64,000 nucleotides of DNA, taken from contig NZ_LMMU01000001.1 in assembly GCF_001422375.1 (NCBI RefSeq), positions 990,089 to 1,054,088 of the forward strand, in the 5' to 3' direction. The notes beneath the pieces are model-generated. The model worked only from the letters and a program-made list of their open reading frames with translations, searched no databases and was not told the origin of the DNA. The position numbers were made by a program, and so were the translations under genes. Shown here one piece after another: positions 43,053-52,289 of the stretch. The DNA comes from Methylobacterium sp. Leaf99. Its GTDB lineage: Bacteria; Pseudomonadota; Alphaproteobacteria; Rhizobiales; Beijerinckiaceae. Positions within the stretch are counted from its first letter, which is position 1. The number at the start of each line of letters is the position of its first letter.

Positions 43053-43804
43053 TTATGGCCGGCCGGAAACACCTGGAAAGACGGATCGCTCACTCCAGTT
43101 GACGATGACCATGGCGCCGGCCGCTGCGACCGCGAGGTTCAGGGCGAGCAACCCGCGCAGGCGCGGCGTCGCGAGGTAGATCCGAAGGCCGCGCGTCGTC
43201 CGGTCGTAGATGCCGCCTTGCCGGTCGGATCGGGTGGCGGTCGGCAAGGTCACGGACACCACCAATGCCGCCGAGCACAGGAAGCCGACGACCGTACCGC
43301 CGAACAGCGCGTTGTAGGGCACGACCGTCGGGAGAAGGACCGCCAGCGTCGGGCTGAGCAATTTCTCCAGGTCGTTGGCGAGGCGCGAGAGCGAAAGGGC
43401 GTGGGTGTAGTCGCGTTCGTCCGGTAGGATGTCCGGAATGGTGGCCTGGAAGGCCGGGGTGAACGCCGCCGAAGCTGATTGCAGGAGGAAGATCAGGGCG
43501 TAGACCTGCCAGACCTGATCGACGACGGGCAGCGTCAAAGCGATAGCGGCGCGGACGAGGTCCGTGCCCACCAGGAATGCGCGTCGTGGCAACCGACCCG
43601 TGAAGGCCTGGGCCACTGGGGCGACGAGGACGTAGGCCACCATCTTGATGGCCAGCGCCGTGCCCAAGACCGTGCCTGCGCGATCACCCGCGTCCGGAAT
43701 GCCAGAAGCCCGAGGGCGACCGTGAGCAGGCCCGTGCCGATCAAGGCGATAACCTGGGCCGCGAACAGATGGCGATAGGTGCGATGGTCGAGGACGCTCG
43801 GCAT
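43053..43804 (-). pseudogene. MFS metal-efflux-type transporter, frameshifted and truncated
   Basis: From ATG 43804 the first frame reads MPSVLDHRTYRHLFAAQVIA and LIGTGLLTVALGLLAF, then shifts; a second frame resumes with GDRAGTVLGTALAIKMVAYV and continues through four or five more helices to GAMVIVNW, where homology stops (43090) and a TGA follows. About six of twelve helices remain. A one-base indel near 43695 and loss of the C-terminal half make it nonfunctional. It sits directly behind the CsoR/RcnR-type repressor gene, as such exporters usually do. Confidence 0.75.
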
Positions 43805-43811
43805 CGGATCC

Positions 43812-44078
43812 TTAAAGGTACTTCGCCAGGGCCTTGAACTCGGCCAAGGCCTCGGTTGCCCCCTTGGCGCCGTTTTCCATCCCGTGCCCGAGGCAGTGCT
43901 CTATGTGGTCCTGGATCAGGACGCGCTTGGCGTTGGTGATTGCGCTCTCGACAGCATGGAGTTGCTGGGCGAGGTCCACGCAGGCTCGCCCTTCCTCGAT
44001 CATGGCAATGACACCGGCGAGATGACCGTAGGCACGCTTCAGGCGCTTGACGATGTCGGGGTGGGAGGCGTGTTCCAT
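43812..44078 (-). CDS. CsoR/RcnR/FrmR-family metal-responsive repressor
   Basis: The 88-residue all-helical protein fits the DUF156 family, which releases DNA when metal (or formaldehyde, for FrmR) binds. Candidate ligands are His3, Cys33 (RACVDL), His58 and Cys62 (QDHIEHCLGH); the Cys-x24-His-x3-Cys pattern is that of copper-sensing CsoR and nickel-sensing InrS, and His3 is also seen in RcnR. It is followed eight bases later by the broken MFS gene. G-tract inverted repeats upstream are probable operators. Confidence 0.9.
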   Translation of the reverse strand: MEHASHPDIVKRLKRAYGHLAGVIAMIEEGRACVDLAQQLHAVESAITNAKRVLIQDHIEHCLGHGMENGAKGATEALAEFKALAKYL

Positions 44079-44089
44079 GTCAGTGTCCT

Positions 44090-44106
44090 ATCCCCCTGGA
44101 GGGGAT
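44090..44106. promoter_or_regulatory. G-tract inverted repeat, probable CsoR/RcnR-type operator
   Basis: ATCCCCCTGGAGGGGAT lies 12 bases ahead of the repressor ATG: ATCCCC and GGGGAT flank five bases. A second, tighter copy, TACCCCGTGGGGA, lies at 44136-44148. CsoR-family proteins bind such A/T-flanked G/C-tract repeats. Confidence 0.7.
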
Positions 44107-44235
44107 GGGGGCAATGCGGGATCTCGGCTATTCCGTACCCCGTGGGGAGTGGAGGTCTTAACGACCTTGCCTCGGCTAGCCCCCGGCGCGTCGCCATAGT
44201 CGCCACCATGGCGATGCGCAGGCGTCGGAGGATGC

Positions 44236-45069
44236 ATGGTTCAAGCGAACGACCTTATCACGCCCGAGATGCTGGCACGCCTGCGAGAGGTCGCGAACAC
44301 TCTCGTCGACAGGGCGCAGGCACGCTTCCGCGAGACGGTGGTGCCGATCTATGGCAGCAAGGAGAATGGTCGGCCGGTCCACATCAGTTCGGCCGTCCTG
44401 CTCGACCTGAGGGGCCATAAGGCCCTGCTGACGGCAGCGCACGTGATCGACGAGAGTCAATCTACGACGCTCTAGCTTGGCGTCGGGGATGGCCTTGAGA
44501 AGCTCGAAGGCGGGTTCTCGGCGACCGCAGCGCCTCATGGCCGCGCCCGGGATCACTACGACTTCGCCTTCCATTTCCCGGCGGAAGACCTCGTCGCCAA
44601 GGTGAGGGGCCGCTTCGTCGGAATGGATGAGATGTCGATATCCGCGCGGACGGAACGAGGTCGCTACTACTCGGCGCTTGGCTGCCCCAACTCGAAGAAC
44701 CGAACGTACAACCCCGAGAAGCGGTCGGTGAAGGCGCGGCTCTTCACATACAGCGACATCCACAAGGTCGATCCCGAGATCGCCGCGAAGCTTCCAGGCG
44801 ACGGCGACCATCACATCTTCATGACATACGCCAAGCGCTCGCGCGACGACGAGGGCAATGTCGTCAACTCCACCGCGCCCAAGGGGATGAGCGGCGGGGC
44901 CGTCGTGGATGCCGGGCGTCCGGTCGACCTGAACGTGTTCTTCGGCGGCGAGATACCCGTGCCGATGCTTGCCGGTGTCGTGATCGAGTTGAAAAGGAAG
45001 AGGGTGCTGCTCGGCGTCCGGATGGAGGTGATCCTGCCGGAGCTTCTTGCGGCGCTTCCGAAGGTCTAA
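44236..45069 (+). pseudogene. Trypsin-like serine protease interrupted by an in-frame TAG
   Basis: A good GGAGG precedes ATG 44236. The frame gives 79 residues including the catalytic His (LLTAAHVID), meets TAG at 44473-44475 after STTL, and continues in the same frame without another stop to 45069. The second part holds a likely catalytic Asp (HYDFAFHF) and Ser (APKGMSGGAV), so the full triad is split across the stop; a TAC-to-TAG change (STTLYLGVG) would explain it. Full length would be 277 residues with no signal peptide, so it is cytoplasmic, of the kind sometimes found in defence or stress loci. Whether any protein is made depends on readthrough. Confidence 0.75.
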
Positions 45070-45259
45070 GCGACCTGAGACCCCTGATCACGTCGCCGCA
45101 CGATCAGCTATCGGACCGCCGCAGTGGGCCAGGCATCCTTCGCTCCGTCGCCAATGGCTTTCCACAGGCAATTTTTGCGGGGACAAATCGAGGACAAATG
45201 CATTTTTGTTACAACCGAAAACCCAGTCAAAACAATCAGTTATGAGGGGTTGTCGTAAA
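45070..45259. other. Intergenic region next to tRNA-Ser
   Basis: A low-GC stretch (GCGGGGACAAATCGAGGACA, then AAATGCATTTTTGTTACAACC) resembling the sequence often left between a tRNA 3' end and an integrated element. No integrase gene is adjacent. Confidence 0.4.
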
Positions 45260-45351
45260 TGGCGGAGACGGAGGGATTCGAACCCTCGATACCCCTTTCG
45301 GGGTATGCTCATTTAGCAAACGAGTGCCTTCAGCCGCTCGGCCACGTCTCC
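45260..45351 (-). tRNA. tRNA-Ser (GCU)
   Basis: Read on the minus strand: acceptor GGAGACG pairing with CGTCTCC, D-loop TGGCCGAGCGGCTGAAGGC, anticodon arm CTCGTTTGCTAAATGAG with anticodon GCT, a long variable arm (ATACCCCGAAAGGGGTAT) as in type II tRNAs, TPsiC arm GAGGGTTCGAATCCCTC, and an encoded CCA at 45260-45262. Length 92 bases. It decodes AGC and AGU. Confidence 0.97.
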
Positions 45352-45364
45352 GCAGGCCGTCGAT

Positions 45365-46195
45365 CTAGAATTTCGCATCGGGGCGGTCAAGCCGCGATTC
45401 GGGGTTGGCGCGAGAATCCGCGCGGCGGCGCTCGTAGTGCTTGGCCACGCGCAGGTGGCGGGAGATGGCGTAGTTCATGGCCGTGAGGAAGCCGTAGGTG
45501 CCGCGCACGAAGTGGCGGCGGCCGAGATAGGCCTTGAGGAAGTTGCCCGGCAGCTCGACGAACAGGCGCCAGGTCGGGATCGCGACGCCGCGGGCGGCGA
45601 GATCGTCGGCCTGCTGGTCGGAGTAGCGGTTGAGCTTGTCGAGCTGGTCGCCCAGCGAGCGCACGGAGAAGTGGTGGATCACGCCCCGCAGGGTGCCGAT
45701 GGCGGCGCCGGGGGCGAGGTCGACCCGGTCGTGGACCGGGGACGGGGAGTAGCGGCCGCGATCCTTGCGGTAGAGCCGCACGGGCGTCAGGCGGTACGCC
45801 CACGGATGCGGGCGGCCCTCGCCGGGAAAGATTTCCGCGATGGCGATGCGGTAGGCCGGTCGCGCCGGCTCGCCCCGGGCGAAGGCGGCTCGGATGGCGG
45901 CGGCGAGATCCGCCGGCACCACCTCGTCGGCGTCGACGTTGAGGAGCCAGACGTGGCGGCACTGGTCTTCGGCGAAGCGCTTCTGCGGGCCGTAGCCGGG
46001 CCAGTCGTTGTGGATCACCCGGGCCCCCAGGGACGCGGCGAGCGCCTGGGTGCCGTCGGTGGAGCCGGAATCCACCACCACGAGGTCGTCGGTCAGATCG
46101 CGCACCGCCCGGATTGTCGCCCCGATGCGGTCGGCCTCGTTCCGGGCGATGATGAAGACGGAGAGGGGGAGGCACGTCACGGCGGGAGATGTCAT
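45365..46195 (-). CDS. Glycosyltransferase family 2, WaaE/KdtX-like
   Basis: The 276-residue product has the GT2 start LSVFIIARNEADRIGATI, nucleotide-binding VVVDSGSTDGTQ, WPGYGPQKRFAEDQ and acidic NVDADEVV, all typical of the WaaE/KdtX type that adds a sugar to the LPS core. The later part (YRKDRGRYSPSPVHDRVDL, IHHFSVRSLGDQLDKLNRYS) is also characteristic. It acts at the cytoplasmic face of the inner membrane. A lipopolysaccharide role is known for the family but not shown here. Confidence 0.87.
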   Translation of the reverse strand: MTSPAVTCLPLSVFIIARNEADRIGATIRAVRDLTDDLVVVDSGSTDGTQALAASLGARVIHNDWPGYGPQKRFAEDQCRHVWLLNVDADEVVPADLAAAIRAAFARGEPARPAYRIAIAEIFPGEGRPHPWAYRLTPVRLYRKDRGRYSPSPVHDRVDLAPGAAIGTLRGVIHHFSVRSLGDQLDKLNRYSDQQADDLAARGVAIPTWRLFVELPGNFLKAYLGRRHFVRGTYGFLTAMNYAISRHLRVAKHYERRRADSRANPESRLDRPDAKF

Positions 46196-46257
46196 CGCGG
46201 GGCGGAATTCCTTGGCCTGCCCCCCGCTCTATCGGGCGCCCTCCCCCGCCACAACCG

Positions 46258-47796
46258 TCACGCCTGCCCGGTCACGGCTGCCCGAGCCGCCGGCGCCTGC
46301 CCGAGCCGCCGGCGCTGGACCTTGCCGTTGGGGGTGCGCGGCAGGGCGTCGAGGAAGCGGATCTCGCGCGGGCACTTGTAGGCGGCGAGATGCTGCCGGC
46401 AGAAGGCCAGGAGGGCGTCGGCGCTCGGTGCCGCCCCGGCCCGCGCCACCACGAAGGCGGCGATGACCGAGAGGTCGGCCCGGACGGCGAGTTCGGCGAC
46501 CCCGACCTCGGCCACATCCGGATGGCGGGCGAGCACCGCCTCGACCTCCCCCGGCGAGACCCGGTAGCCCAGCGCGTTCATGAGGTCGTCGTTGCGGCCG
46601 TGGAACCGGAGGGTGCCGTCGGCATCGAGGCTCGCGAGGTCGCCGCCGGTGAACCAGTCGCCCCGGGTGACCGCCGCGTCCTCGTCGGGCCGGTTCCAGT
46701 AGCCGAGCATCAGGCCGGGCTCGGAGCGGTGGACGGCGAGCAGGCCGGTCTCGCCCGGCGGCAGCGGCTCGGGCGGTCCCTCCGTGGGCAGGATGGCGAC
46801 GCGGCGCCCGGGCTGGGGCCGGCCGGGCGAGCCGGGGCGCACGGGGATCGTCGGCCCGCTCGAGACGTAGGTCGAGATCTCGCTCATGCCGAGGGCCTCG
46901 TAGAGGGGTTTTCCCGTGGCGGATTCCCAGGCGGCCAGGAGCTCGGCCGGCAGGGCCTCGCCGGCCGTCACCCCGTGGCGCAGGCGGGTGAGGTCGTGGG
47001 CGGCGAGATCCCCGTATTTGAGGATCTGGCGGTAGAGGCTCGGCACGGCGGCGAAGATCGTGGCGCCGTGGCGGGCGATGAGGGCGGGCCACAGGGCCGG
47101 GTCGCGTGGGCCGTCGTACAGCACGGCGGTGGCGCCGCAGGCCCACGGATCGGTGACGCCGACGCCCAGGGTGTAGGTCCAGTTCAGGGTGCCGGCATGC
47201 AGCATCACGTCCGTGTCCGTGAGGCCGAGCCAGTGGGCATGCATGGGCCGGCGGCCGCGCACGGAGCGGTGGGCGTGGAGCACGCCCTTGGGCCGGCTCG
47301 TGGTGCCGGAGGTGTAGACCAGGATCGCCGGGTCCTCGGCGGCGGTGTCGGCATAGTCCGGCAGCGGGTCCCCGGCCTTCAGGGCGGCGATGTCGGCGGG
47401 GCGCAGGACCCGGCGGCCGGCCACGGTCTCCGGATCGAGGACCACGTCCGCGCCGGCGACGATGGCGGCGGCCCCGGAATCGTCCGCCAGGAAGGCGGCC
47501 TCGGCGGGGGTGAGCTGGGGCGAGGCCGGCAGGGCGACGAGGCCGGCGGCCAGGGACGCGAAATAGGTCAGGACGTAGTCGGCCTCGTGGCCGAGGCGGA
47601 CCATCACCCGCGCGCCGGGTTCCAGGCCGAGGCCGAGGAGGCCGGCCGCGATGGCGCGCACGGCCCGGTCGGCCTCGGCGTAGGTGAGGGTCGCGGCGGC
47701 CCCGTCCGGGCCGGCCATGACGAGGGCGGCCTTGTCCGGCCGCAGGCGGGCGTTGCCGGCGAGGCAATGGGCGGCGGCGTTGAAACGGTCGGACAC
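46258..47796 (-). CDS. AMP-binding acyl-CoA synthetase, benzoate-CoA-ligase-like
   Basis: GTG 47796 is chosen because GGGAGAGG lies just upstream and the frame before it is not protein-like. The 512-residue product has the adenylate-forming motifs VYTSGTTSRPKGVLHAH, LGMSEISTYVSSGP, TGGDLASLDADGTLRFHGRN and the C-terminal lysine region PRTPNGKVQRRRL. Such enzymes activate a carboxylic acid with ATP and join it to CoA; the closest pattern is the benzoate/aromatic-acid group, but the substrate cannot be read. It stands alone next to gluQ. Confidence 0.85.
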   Translation of the reverse strand: MSDRFNAAAHCLAGNARLRPDKAALVMAGPDGAAATLTYAEADRAVRAIAAGLLGLGLEPGARVMVRLGHEADYVLTYFASLAAGLVALPASPQLTPAEAAFLADDSGAAAIVAGADVVLDPETVAGRRVLRPADIAALKAGDPLPDYADTAAEDPAILVYTSGTTSRPKGVLHAHRSVRGRRPMHAHWLGLTDTDVMLHAGTLNWTYTLGVGVTDPWACGATAVLYDGPRDPALWPALIARHGATIFAAVPSLYRQILKYGDLAAHDLTRLRHGVTAGEALPAELLAAWESATGKPLYEALGMSEISTYVSSGPTIPVRPGSPGRPQPGRRVAILPTEGPPEPLPPGETGLLAVHRSEPGLMLGYWNRPDEDAAVTRGDWFTGGDLASLDADGTLRFHGRNDDLMNALGYRVSPGEVEAVLARHPDVAEVGVAELAVRADLSVIAAFVVARAGAAPSADALLAFCRQHLAAYKCPREIRFLDALPRTPNGKVQRRRLGQAPAARAAVTGQA

Positions 47797-47859
47797 TGAC
47801 CTCTCCCGGACGGATTTTTCGCGATCAGAGGCGCAAACGAGGGCGCGACACAAGGTGTT

Positions 47860-48726
47860 TCAGCCGAACCCGAGTTGGGCGCGGATGGCCGCCGGGTCGA
47901 CGCCCTCCGCCCGGAGGTCGGCGAGGCTCCGCGAGCCGCGGGACTTCGCCAGCTTGGCGCCCGCGGCGTCGAGCAGGAGGGCGTGGTGGTGGTAGCGCGG
48001 CGGCGCCAGGCCCAGGAGGGCCTGGAGCAGGACGTGCAGGTCGGTGGCGGCGAGGAGATCGGCGCCGCGCACCACGTGGGTGACGCCCTCGGCGGCGTCG
48101 TCCGTCACCACGGCGAGGTGATAGCTCGCGGGCACGTCGCGCCGGGCGACGACGGTGTCGCCCCAGCGGGCCGGATCGGCGGCACGGAACCCCGTCGCCC
48201 CGTCCGGGTCGAAGGCTGAGAAGCTGTGCGGTCCGGGGGCCGCCGCCAGCGCGCGGTCCATGGCGAGGCGCCAGGTATGGGGCTCGCCCCGGGCCAGCCG
48301 CGCCGCGACGGCGGCGTCCGACAGGTGGCGGCACGGGCCGGGATAGAGCGGGGCGCCGTCGGGATCGCGCGGAACCGGTCCGTCGCCGGCGGCACGCCGC
48401 GCCGCAGCAGCGACCTCCGCGCGCGAGCAGAAGCACGGATAGGCCAGATCCCGCGCGGCGAGGTTTTCGAGTGCCGCCCGGTAGGTCTCCATGCGAGCGG
48501 ACTGGCGCAGGGGCGCCGGGAAGCGCAGGCCGAGCCAGGCGAGGTCGGCCAGGAGGGCGTCGACGAGGTCCGGGCGCGAGCGGCCGGGATCGATGTCCTC
48601 GATGCGCAGCAGGAAACGCCCGCCCGCGGCGCGGGCGAGGCGGTCGTTGAGCAGGGCGGAATAGGCGTGGCCGAGGTGCAGGCGGCCGTTGGGGCTCGGG
48701 GCGAACCGAAACGTCGGCGCGGTCAC
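47860..48726 (-). CDS. gluQ: Glutamyl-Q tRNA(Asp) synthetase
   Basis: The 288-residue protein is a GluRS catalytic core without an anticodon-binding domain, which is the hallmark of GluQ (YadB). It has FRFAPSPNGRLHLGHAYSAL (HIGH motif), the zinc-type cysteines (YPCFCSRAEV and YPGPCRH), and KLAKSRGS (KMSKS motif). It attaches glutamate to queuosine at position 34 of tRNA(Asp). Confidence 0.93.
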   Translation of the reverse strand: MTAPTFRFAPSPNGRLHLGHAYSALLNDRLARAAGGRFLLRIEDIDPGRSRPDLVDALLADLAWLGLRFPAPLRQSARMETYRAALENLAARDLAYPCFCSRAEVAAAARRAAGDGPVPRDPDGAPLYPGPCRHLSDAAVAARLARGEPHTWRLAMDRALAAAPGPHSFSAFDPDGATGFRAADPARWGDTVVARRDVPASYHLAVVTDDAAEGVTHVVRGADLLAATDLHVLLQALLGLAPPRYHHHALLLDAAGAKLAKSRGSRSLADLRAEGVDPAAIRAQLGFG

Positions 48727-48736
48727 GGCGCCCGGA

Positions 48737-49045
48737 TCAGCCGCCGGTGCGGCGCAGGCAGCGGGTCTCGCCGGCCACGCAGGCGATGCCCGGCAGGGAA
48801 CAGGTGGCGCCCGCGTCCCGGCGCTGGCAGACCCGGCAGCCGTCGCTCCACTCGGCGCAGGTGAGGTCGGCGGCCGGCGCCACGGCGGCGGGCCGGTGCG
48901 GGGCCGGCGCCAGGGTTCCGATGAGCACGGTGGCGAGGACGAGGGCGAGGATGCCGCCGAGGACGCGGCGGTCGGTGCGGGCGGACGCGGGGTCCGGTGT
49001 CGCGACGCTGCTGGGGGCGATGTCGTGGGGCGAGGAAGCGGCCAT
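48737..49045 (-). CDS. Small membrane-anchored cysteine-rich protein
   Basis: ATG 49045 gives 102 residues: a short cytoplasmic head, one transmembrane helix (VLGGILALVLATVLIGTL), a proline/alanine linker and a C-terminal domain with seven cysteines (LTCAEWSDGCRVCQRRDAGA, then TCSLPGIACVAGETRCL). Disulfides are likely outside the membrane. No family recognised; it ends 10 bases before gluQ on the same strand. Confidence 0.6.
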   Translation of the reverse strand: MAASSPHDIAPSSVATPDPASARTDRRVLGGILALVLATVLIGTLAPAPHRPAAVAPAADLTCAEWSDGCRVCQRRDAGATCSLPGIACVAGETRCLRRTGG

Positions 49046-49115
49046 GGCGCCCGTGTTCGCGCGCCGGCCCGGACCTGTCAACGGCGGGCCGCCGCGCCCG
49101 CGCATTGCGACCGGT

Positions 49116-51164
49116 TCACGCCGCCGACCGGTGCTCCAGGAGGGCCGGCAGGGCGCGCAGGTTGAGGGGTTTGGGCAGGAAGCCGTCGAACCCCGCCGCG
49201 CGGGCGGCCCGCTCGTCGTCGCGGCCGGCATTGGCCGTCAGGGCCACGAGGTGGAGCGGCGGGCCGCCCCGGCTCGCCTCGAGGGCGCGGATGCGCCGGG
49301 CGGTCTCGAGGCCGTCGAGGCCGGGCATGCGGATGTCGATGAGGGCGAGGTCGAAGGCCCCGCCCTCGGCGAACAGCGCCAGGGCCGCCAGGCCATCCCG
49401 GGCCGGGACCACGGTGGCGCCGAGGCGCTCCAGGGCCTTGGTGGCGAGGAGGGCGTTGATGGGGTTGTCCTCCGCCAGGAGGACGCGGATTCCGCCCCGG
49501 GCGACGGCGGCCGGCGGCGGCGGCGCGATGGGCGCCGCGCCGTCGGGCGCCGCCGCGGGGAGCGCCGGTGCCACGAGCCGGTCGAACAGGGAGCGGGCGC
49601 GCACGGGCTTGATGAGGTAGCCGTCGAAGCCCGCCGCCCCGGGGGAGCCGAACCCGCGCCGGTCGAAGGGCGAGAGCAGGACGAGGCTGCAGCGCACGCC
49701 CCGGGCCTTGGCCGCCCGCGCCACGGCCCGCACGGCGGCGTCGCCGAGGGACCGGTCGGCGATGACCGCGTCGAACGGCGTCCCGGACAGGGCCGCCAGG
49801 CCCGCCGCCTCCGTGGCCACCACCACCGCCGAGGCGCCCGCCTCCGACAGGCGGCGGGCGAGGAACGGCGCCTGGAACGGCGAATCGGCCACGATCAGCA
49901 CCGCCTGCCCGGCGAGGGACGGCGCTGGGCCGGCGGGGACGGAGGAGACCGGCTCCGAAGACACGGAGACCAGGGGCAGGAAAGCGGTGAAGCGGCTGCC
50001 ACGGCCCACCATGGACTCCGCCGCGATCCGCCCGCCCATGCGGGCGACGAGGCGGCGGGTGATGGCGAGGCCGAGGCCGGTGCCCTCGTGGGGCCGGCTC
50101 GCGCTGCCGTCGCCCTGCTCGAATTCCTCGAACAGGATCGGGATGCGGTCCTGCGGGATGCCGGGCCCGGTGTCGCACACCGTGAGCGCGACCCCGTCGC
50201 CGTCGCGGGCGATCTCGAGTCCGACGCCCCCCGTCGCGGTGAACTTCACGGCGTTGCCCGCGAGGTTGACGAGGATCTGGCGCACCCGGTCGGCGTCGCC
50301 GATCACCCCGGCGGGCAGGTCCTCGGCGATGTCGAGGGCGATCTCGATGCCCTTGTCCTGGGCGCGCGGCGCCAGGAGCTCGACCACGCCCTCGGCCAGG
50401 GCCGCGAGATCGAACGGCGCGGCGGAGAGGTCAAGGCGGCCGGATTCGATCCGCGAAAAATCCAGAATGCCGTCGATGAGCGACAGCAGCGCCTTGCCGG
50501 AGGTCCGCACCGCCTCGACGTAGGTGCGCTGCTCCGGGTCGAGGCCGGTGTCTAGGACGAGGTCGGCCATGCCGAGGATGCCGTTGAGGGGCGTGCGGAA
50601 CTCGTGGCTGACGGTGGCGAGGAAGCGCGACTTGGCGACGTTGGCGGCCTCGGCCCGGGTCAGGGCCTCGTCGAGGGAGCGGGCGGCCGCGATGCGCCCG
50701 GTGATGTCGGTGCCGGCGCGCAGCCATTGGCGGCCGCCATCGGGGCCGGAGACGGGCATCTCGATGAAGGAGAACCAGCGCGGCGGCCCGTCCACGGGCG
50801 ACAGGCGCATCTCGACCCGCCGCACGCCGTCCGGGCCCTCCTCCGCGGCGCCGCGCTCTAAACAGGCGACGTCCACGGTGGAGCCCACGAGGGCGAAGGG
50901 CTCGGCGCCAACGAGGCGCCCGAACCCCGCATTGGCGAAGGTGATCCGCCCGCGGGCGTCGCGCTGGACGATGATCTCGGTGGTGGCCTCCACCAGGGCG
51001 CGGTAGCGCTCCTCGCTCTCGGAGATGCGCTGGATCCGGGCCTGGAGGGACTCGACCTCGGCGGCCTCCGCCGCCGGGAGGGCGCGCCGGCGCAGGACGA
51101 CGAGGATTGCGGCGAGGGCAGCGGCGAGGACTGCGAGGATCAGCGCGAGGGCCTGGATGGTCAT
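49116..51164 (-). CDS. Hybrid sensor histidine kinase
   Basis: The 682-residue product has one N-terminal transmembrane helix (about 5-25), a short coiled coil, a PAS domain (about 50-165, [20 protein letters not shown]), the HisKA helix with the phospho-His ([19 protein letters not shown]), the ATPase domain ([40 protein letters not shown]), and two receiver domains: a weaker one (ADRSLGD) and a canonical one ([35 protein letters not shown]). The signal is unknown. No cognate response regulator or phosphotransfer protein is nearby. Confidence 0.9.
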   Translation of the reverse strand: MTIQALALILAVLAAALAAILVVLRRRALPAAEAAEVESLQARIQRISESEERYRALVEATTEIIVQRDARGRITFANAGFGRLVGAEPFALVGSTVDVACLERGAAEEGPDGVRRVEMRLSPVDGPPRWFSFIEMPVSGPDGGRQWLRAGTDITGRIAAARSLDEALTRAEAANVAKSRFLATVSHEFRTPLNGILGMADLVLDTGLDPEQRTYVEAVRTSGKALLSLIDGILDFSRIESGRLDLSAAPFDLAALAEGVVELLAPRAQDKGIEIALDIAEDLPAGVIGDADRVRQILVNLAGNAVKFTATGGVGLEIARDGDGVALTVCDTGPGIPQDRIPILFEEFEQGDGSASRPHEGTGLGLAITRRLVARMGGRIAAESMVGRGSRFTAFLPLVSVSSEPVSSVPAGPAPSLAGQAVLIVADSPFQAPFLARRLSEAGASAVVVATEAAGLAALSGTPFDAVIADRSLGDAAVRAVARAAKARGVRCSLVLLSPFDRRGFGSPGAAGFDGYLIKPVRARSLFDRLVAPALPAAAPDGAAPIAPPPPAAVARGGIRVLLAEDNPINALLATKALERLGATVVPARDGLAALALFAEGGAFDLALIDIRMPGLDGLETARRIRALEASRGGPPLHLVALTANAGRDDERAARAAGFDGFLPKPLNLRALPALLEHRSAA

Positions 51165-51395
51165 GCGTCTCTCCCCGGCGCGACGGGACGGGCCCGTCCG
51201 CGACAGGGGGGAGGATGCCAGCCGGGCTTGAACGCCGGCTTTCGAAAGGCGCTTAAGGATGTCTTGCGCCGGTCCGCGGACCCGGCGCGGACGGGCCGCG
51301 CTTCACGGGCCGGTCCCGATGGTGTAGGCGCGACGGCTCCATCCGAAAGCCCGACCGTCCCGCGCTCCGGGCCGGCCGCGAGAGCGCAAGCGTCC
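51165..51395. other. Promoter region of trpA
   Basis: About 230 bases between divergent genes. No gene supported; it must contain promoters for the kinase gene and the trpA-accD-folC operon. Confidence 0.4.
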
Positions 51396-52256
51396 ATGAC
51401 CGAATCGAGCTCTGCCAACGGTACCGTCCAGACCCGCATCGCGGCGACCTTCGCCCGCTGCCGGGCGGAAGGGCGCGCGGCCCTCGTCACCTACGTGATG
51501 GCGGGCGATCCCGACCCCGAGACCTCCCTGAAGCTCCTGGAAGCCCTGCCGGACGCGGGCGCCGACATCGTCGAGTTCGGCCTGCCGTTCACCGATCCCA
51601 TGGCCGACGGTCCGGCGATCCAGGCCGCCGGCCTGCGGGCCTTGAAGGGCGGCCACGGCGTCGCCGGGACCCTGGACCTCGTCCGCCGCTTCCGCGAACG
51701 CAATGCCGGCACGCCCGTGATCCTGATGGGGTACTTCAACCCGATCCACACCTACGGCGTCGAACGCTTCATCGACGACGCCGTGGCGGCCGGGATCGAC
51801 GGCCTCATCGTCGTCGACCTGCCGCCGGAAGAGGACGACGAGCTGTGCCTGCCGGCGCTCGCCAAGGGCCTCGCCTTCATCCGGCTGGCCACCCCGACCA
51901 CGGACGAGAAGCGCCTGCCCGCCGTCCTCGCGAACACGGCCGGCTTCGTCTACTATGTGTCGATCACCGGCATCACCGGGACGGCGACCCCGGATTTCGG
52001 CAAGGTGGCCGACGCCGTGGGCCGCATCCGGCGCCACACCAGCCTGCCCGTCGTCGTCGGCTTCGGCGTGCGCACGGGGGCGGACGCCGCCGCCATCGCG
52101 CGCGGAGCCGACGGGGTCGTCGTCGGGTCCGCCCTCATCGACGCCCTCCGGAGCAGCCTCGACGGCGAGGACCGCGCCCAGGCCGGGACCGTGGAGGCGG
52201 TGACCGCCCTGGTGCGCGATCTCGCCGCGGGCGTGCGCCGGGCGGCCAAGGACTGA
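51396..52256 (+). CDS. trpA: Tryptophan synthase alpha subunit
   Basis: From ATG 51396 the product is 286 residues. Catalytic Glu60 (DIVEFGLPF) and Asp71 (DPMADGP) match E. coli Glu49 and Asp60; [10 protein letters not shown] and [10 protein letters not shown] are typical. The enzyme splits indole-glycerol phosphate into indole and glyceraldehyde 3-phosphate and passes indole to TrpB. trpB is not in the window. accD and folC follow, as is common in Rhizobiales. Confidence 0.97.
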   Translation: MTESSSANGTVQTRIAATFARCRAEGRAALVTYVMAGDPDPETSLKLLEALPDAGADIVEFGLPFTDPMADGPAIQAAGLRALKGGHGVAGTLDLVRRFRERNAGTPVILMGYFNPIHTYGVERFIDDAVAAGIDGLIVVDLPPEEDDELCLPALAKGLAFIRLATPTTDEKRLPAVLANTAGFVYYVSITGITGTATPDFGKVADAVGRIRRHTSLPVVVGFGVRTGADAAAIARGADGVVVGSALIDALRSSLDGEDRAQAGTVEAVTALVRDLAAGVRRAAKD

Positions 52257-52289
52257 CACCGGAATTCCGCGAACGAGGACGGCATCACG

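Noticed and set aside
44090..44148. Inverted repeats read as a terminator
   Set aside because: Stem lengths are short, there is no T-run, and the position directly upstream of the repressor gene fits an operator.
3700..45069. General TAG recoding (for example pyrrolysine)
   Set aside because: TAG ends several ordinary genes at natural C-termini (blh, porin, sugar dehydrogenase, large glycosyltransferase), and no pyl genes are present in the window.
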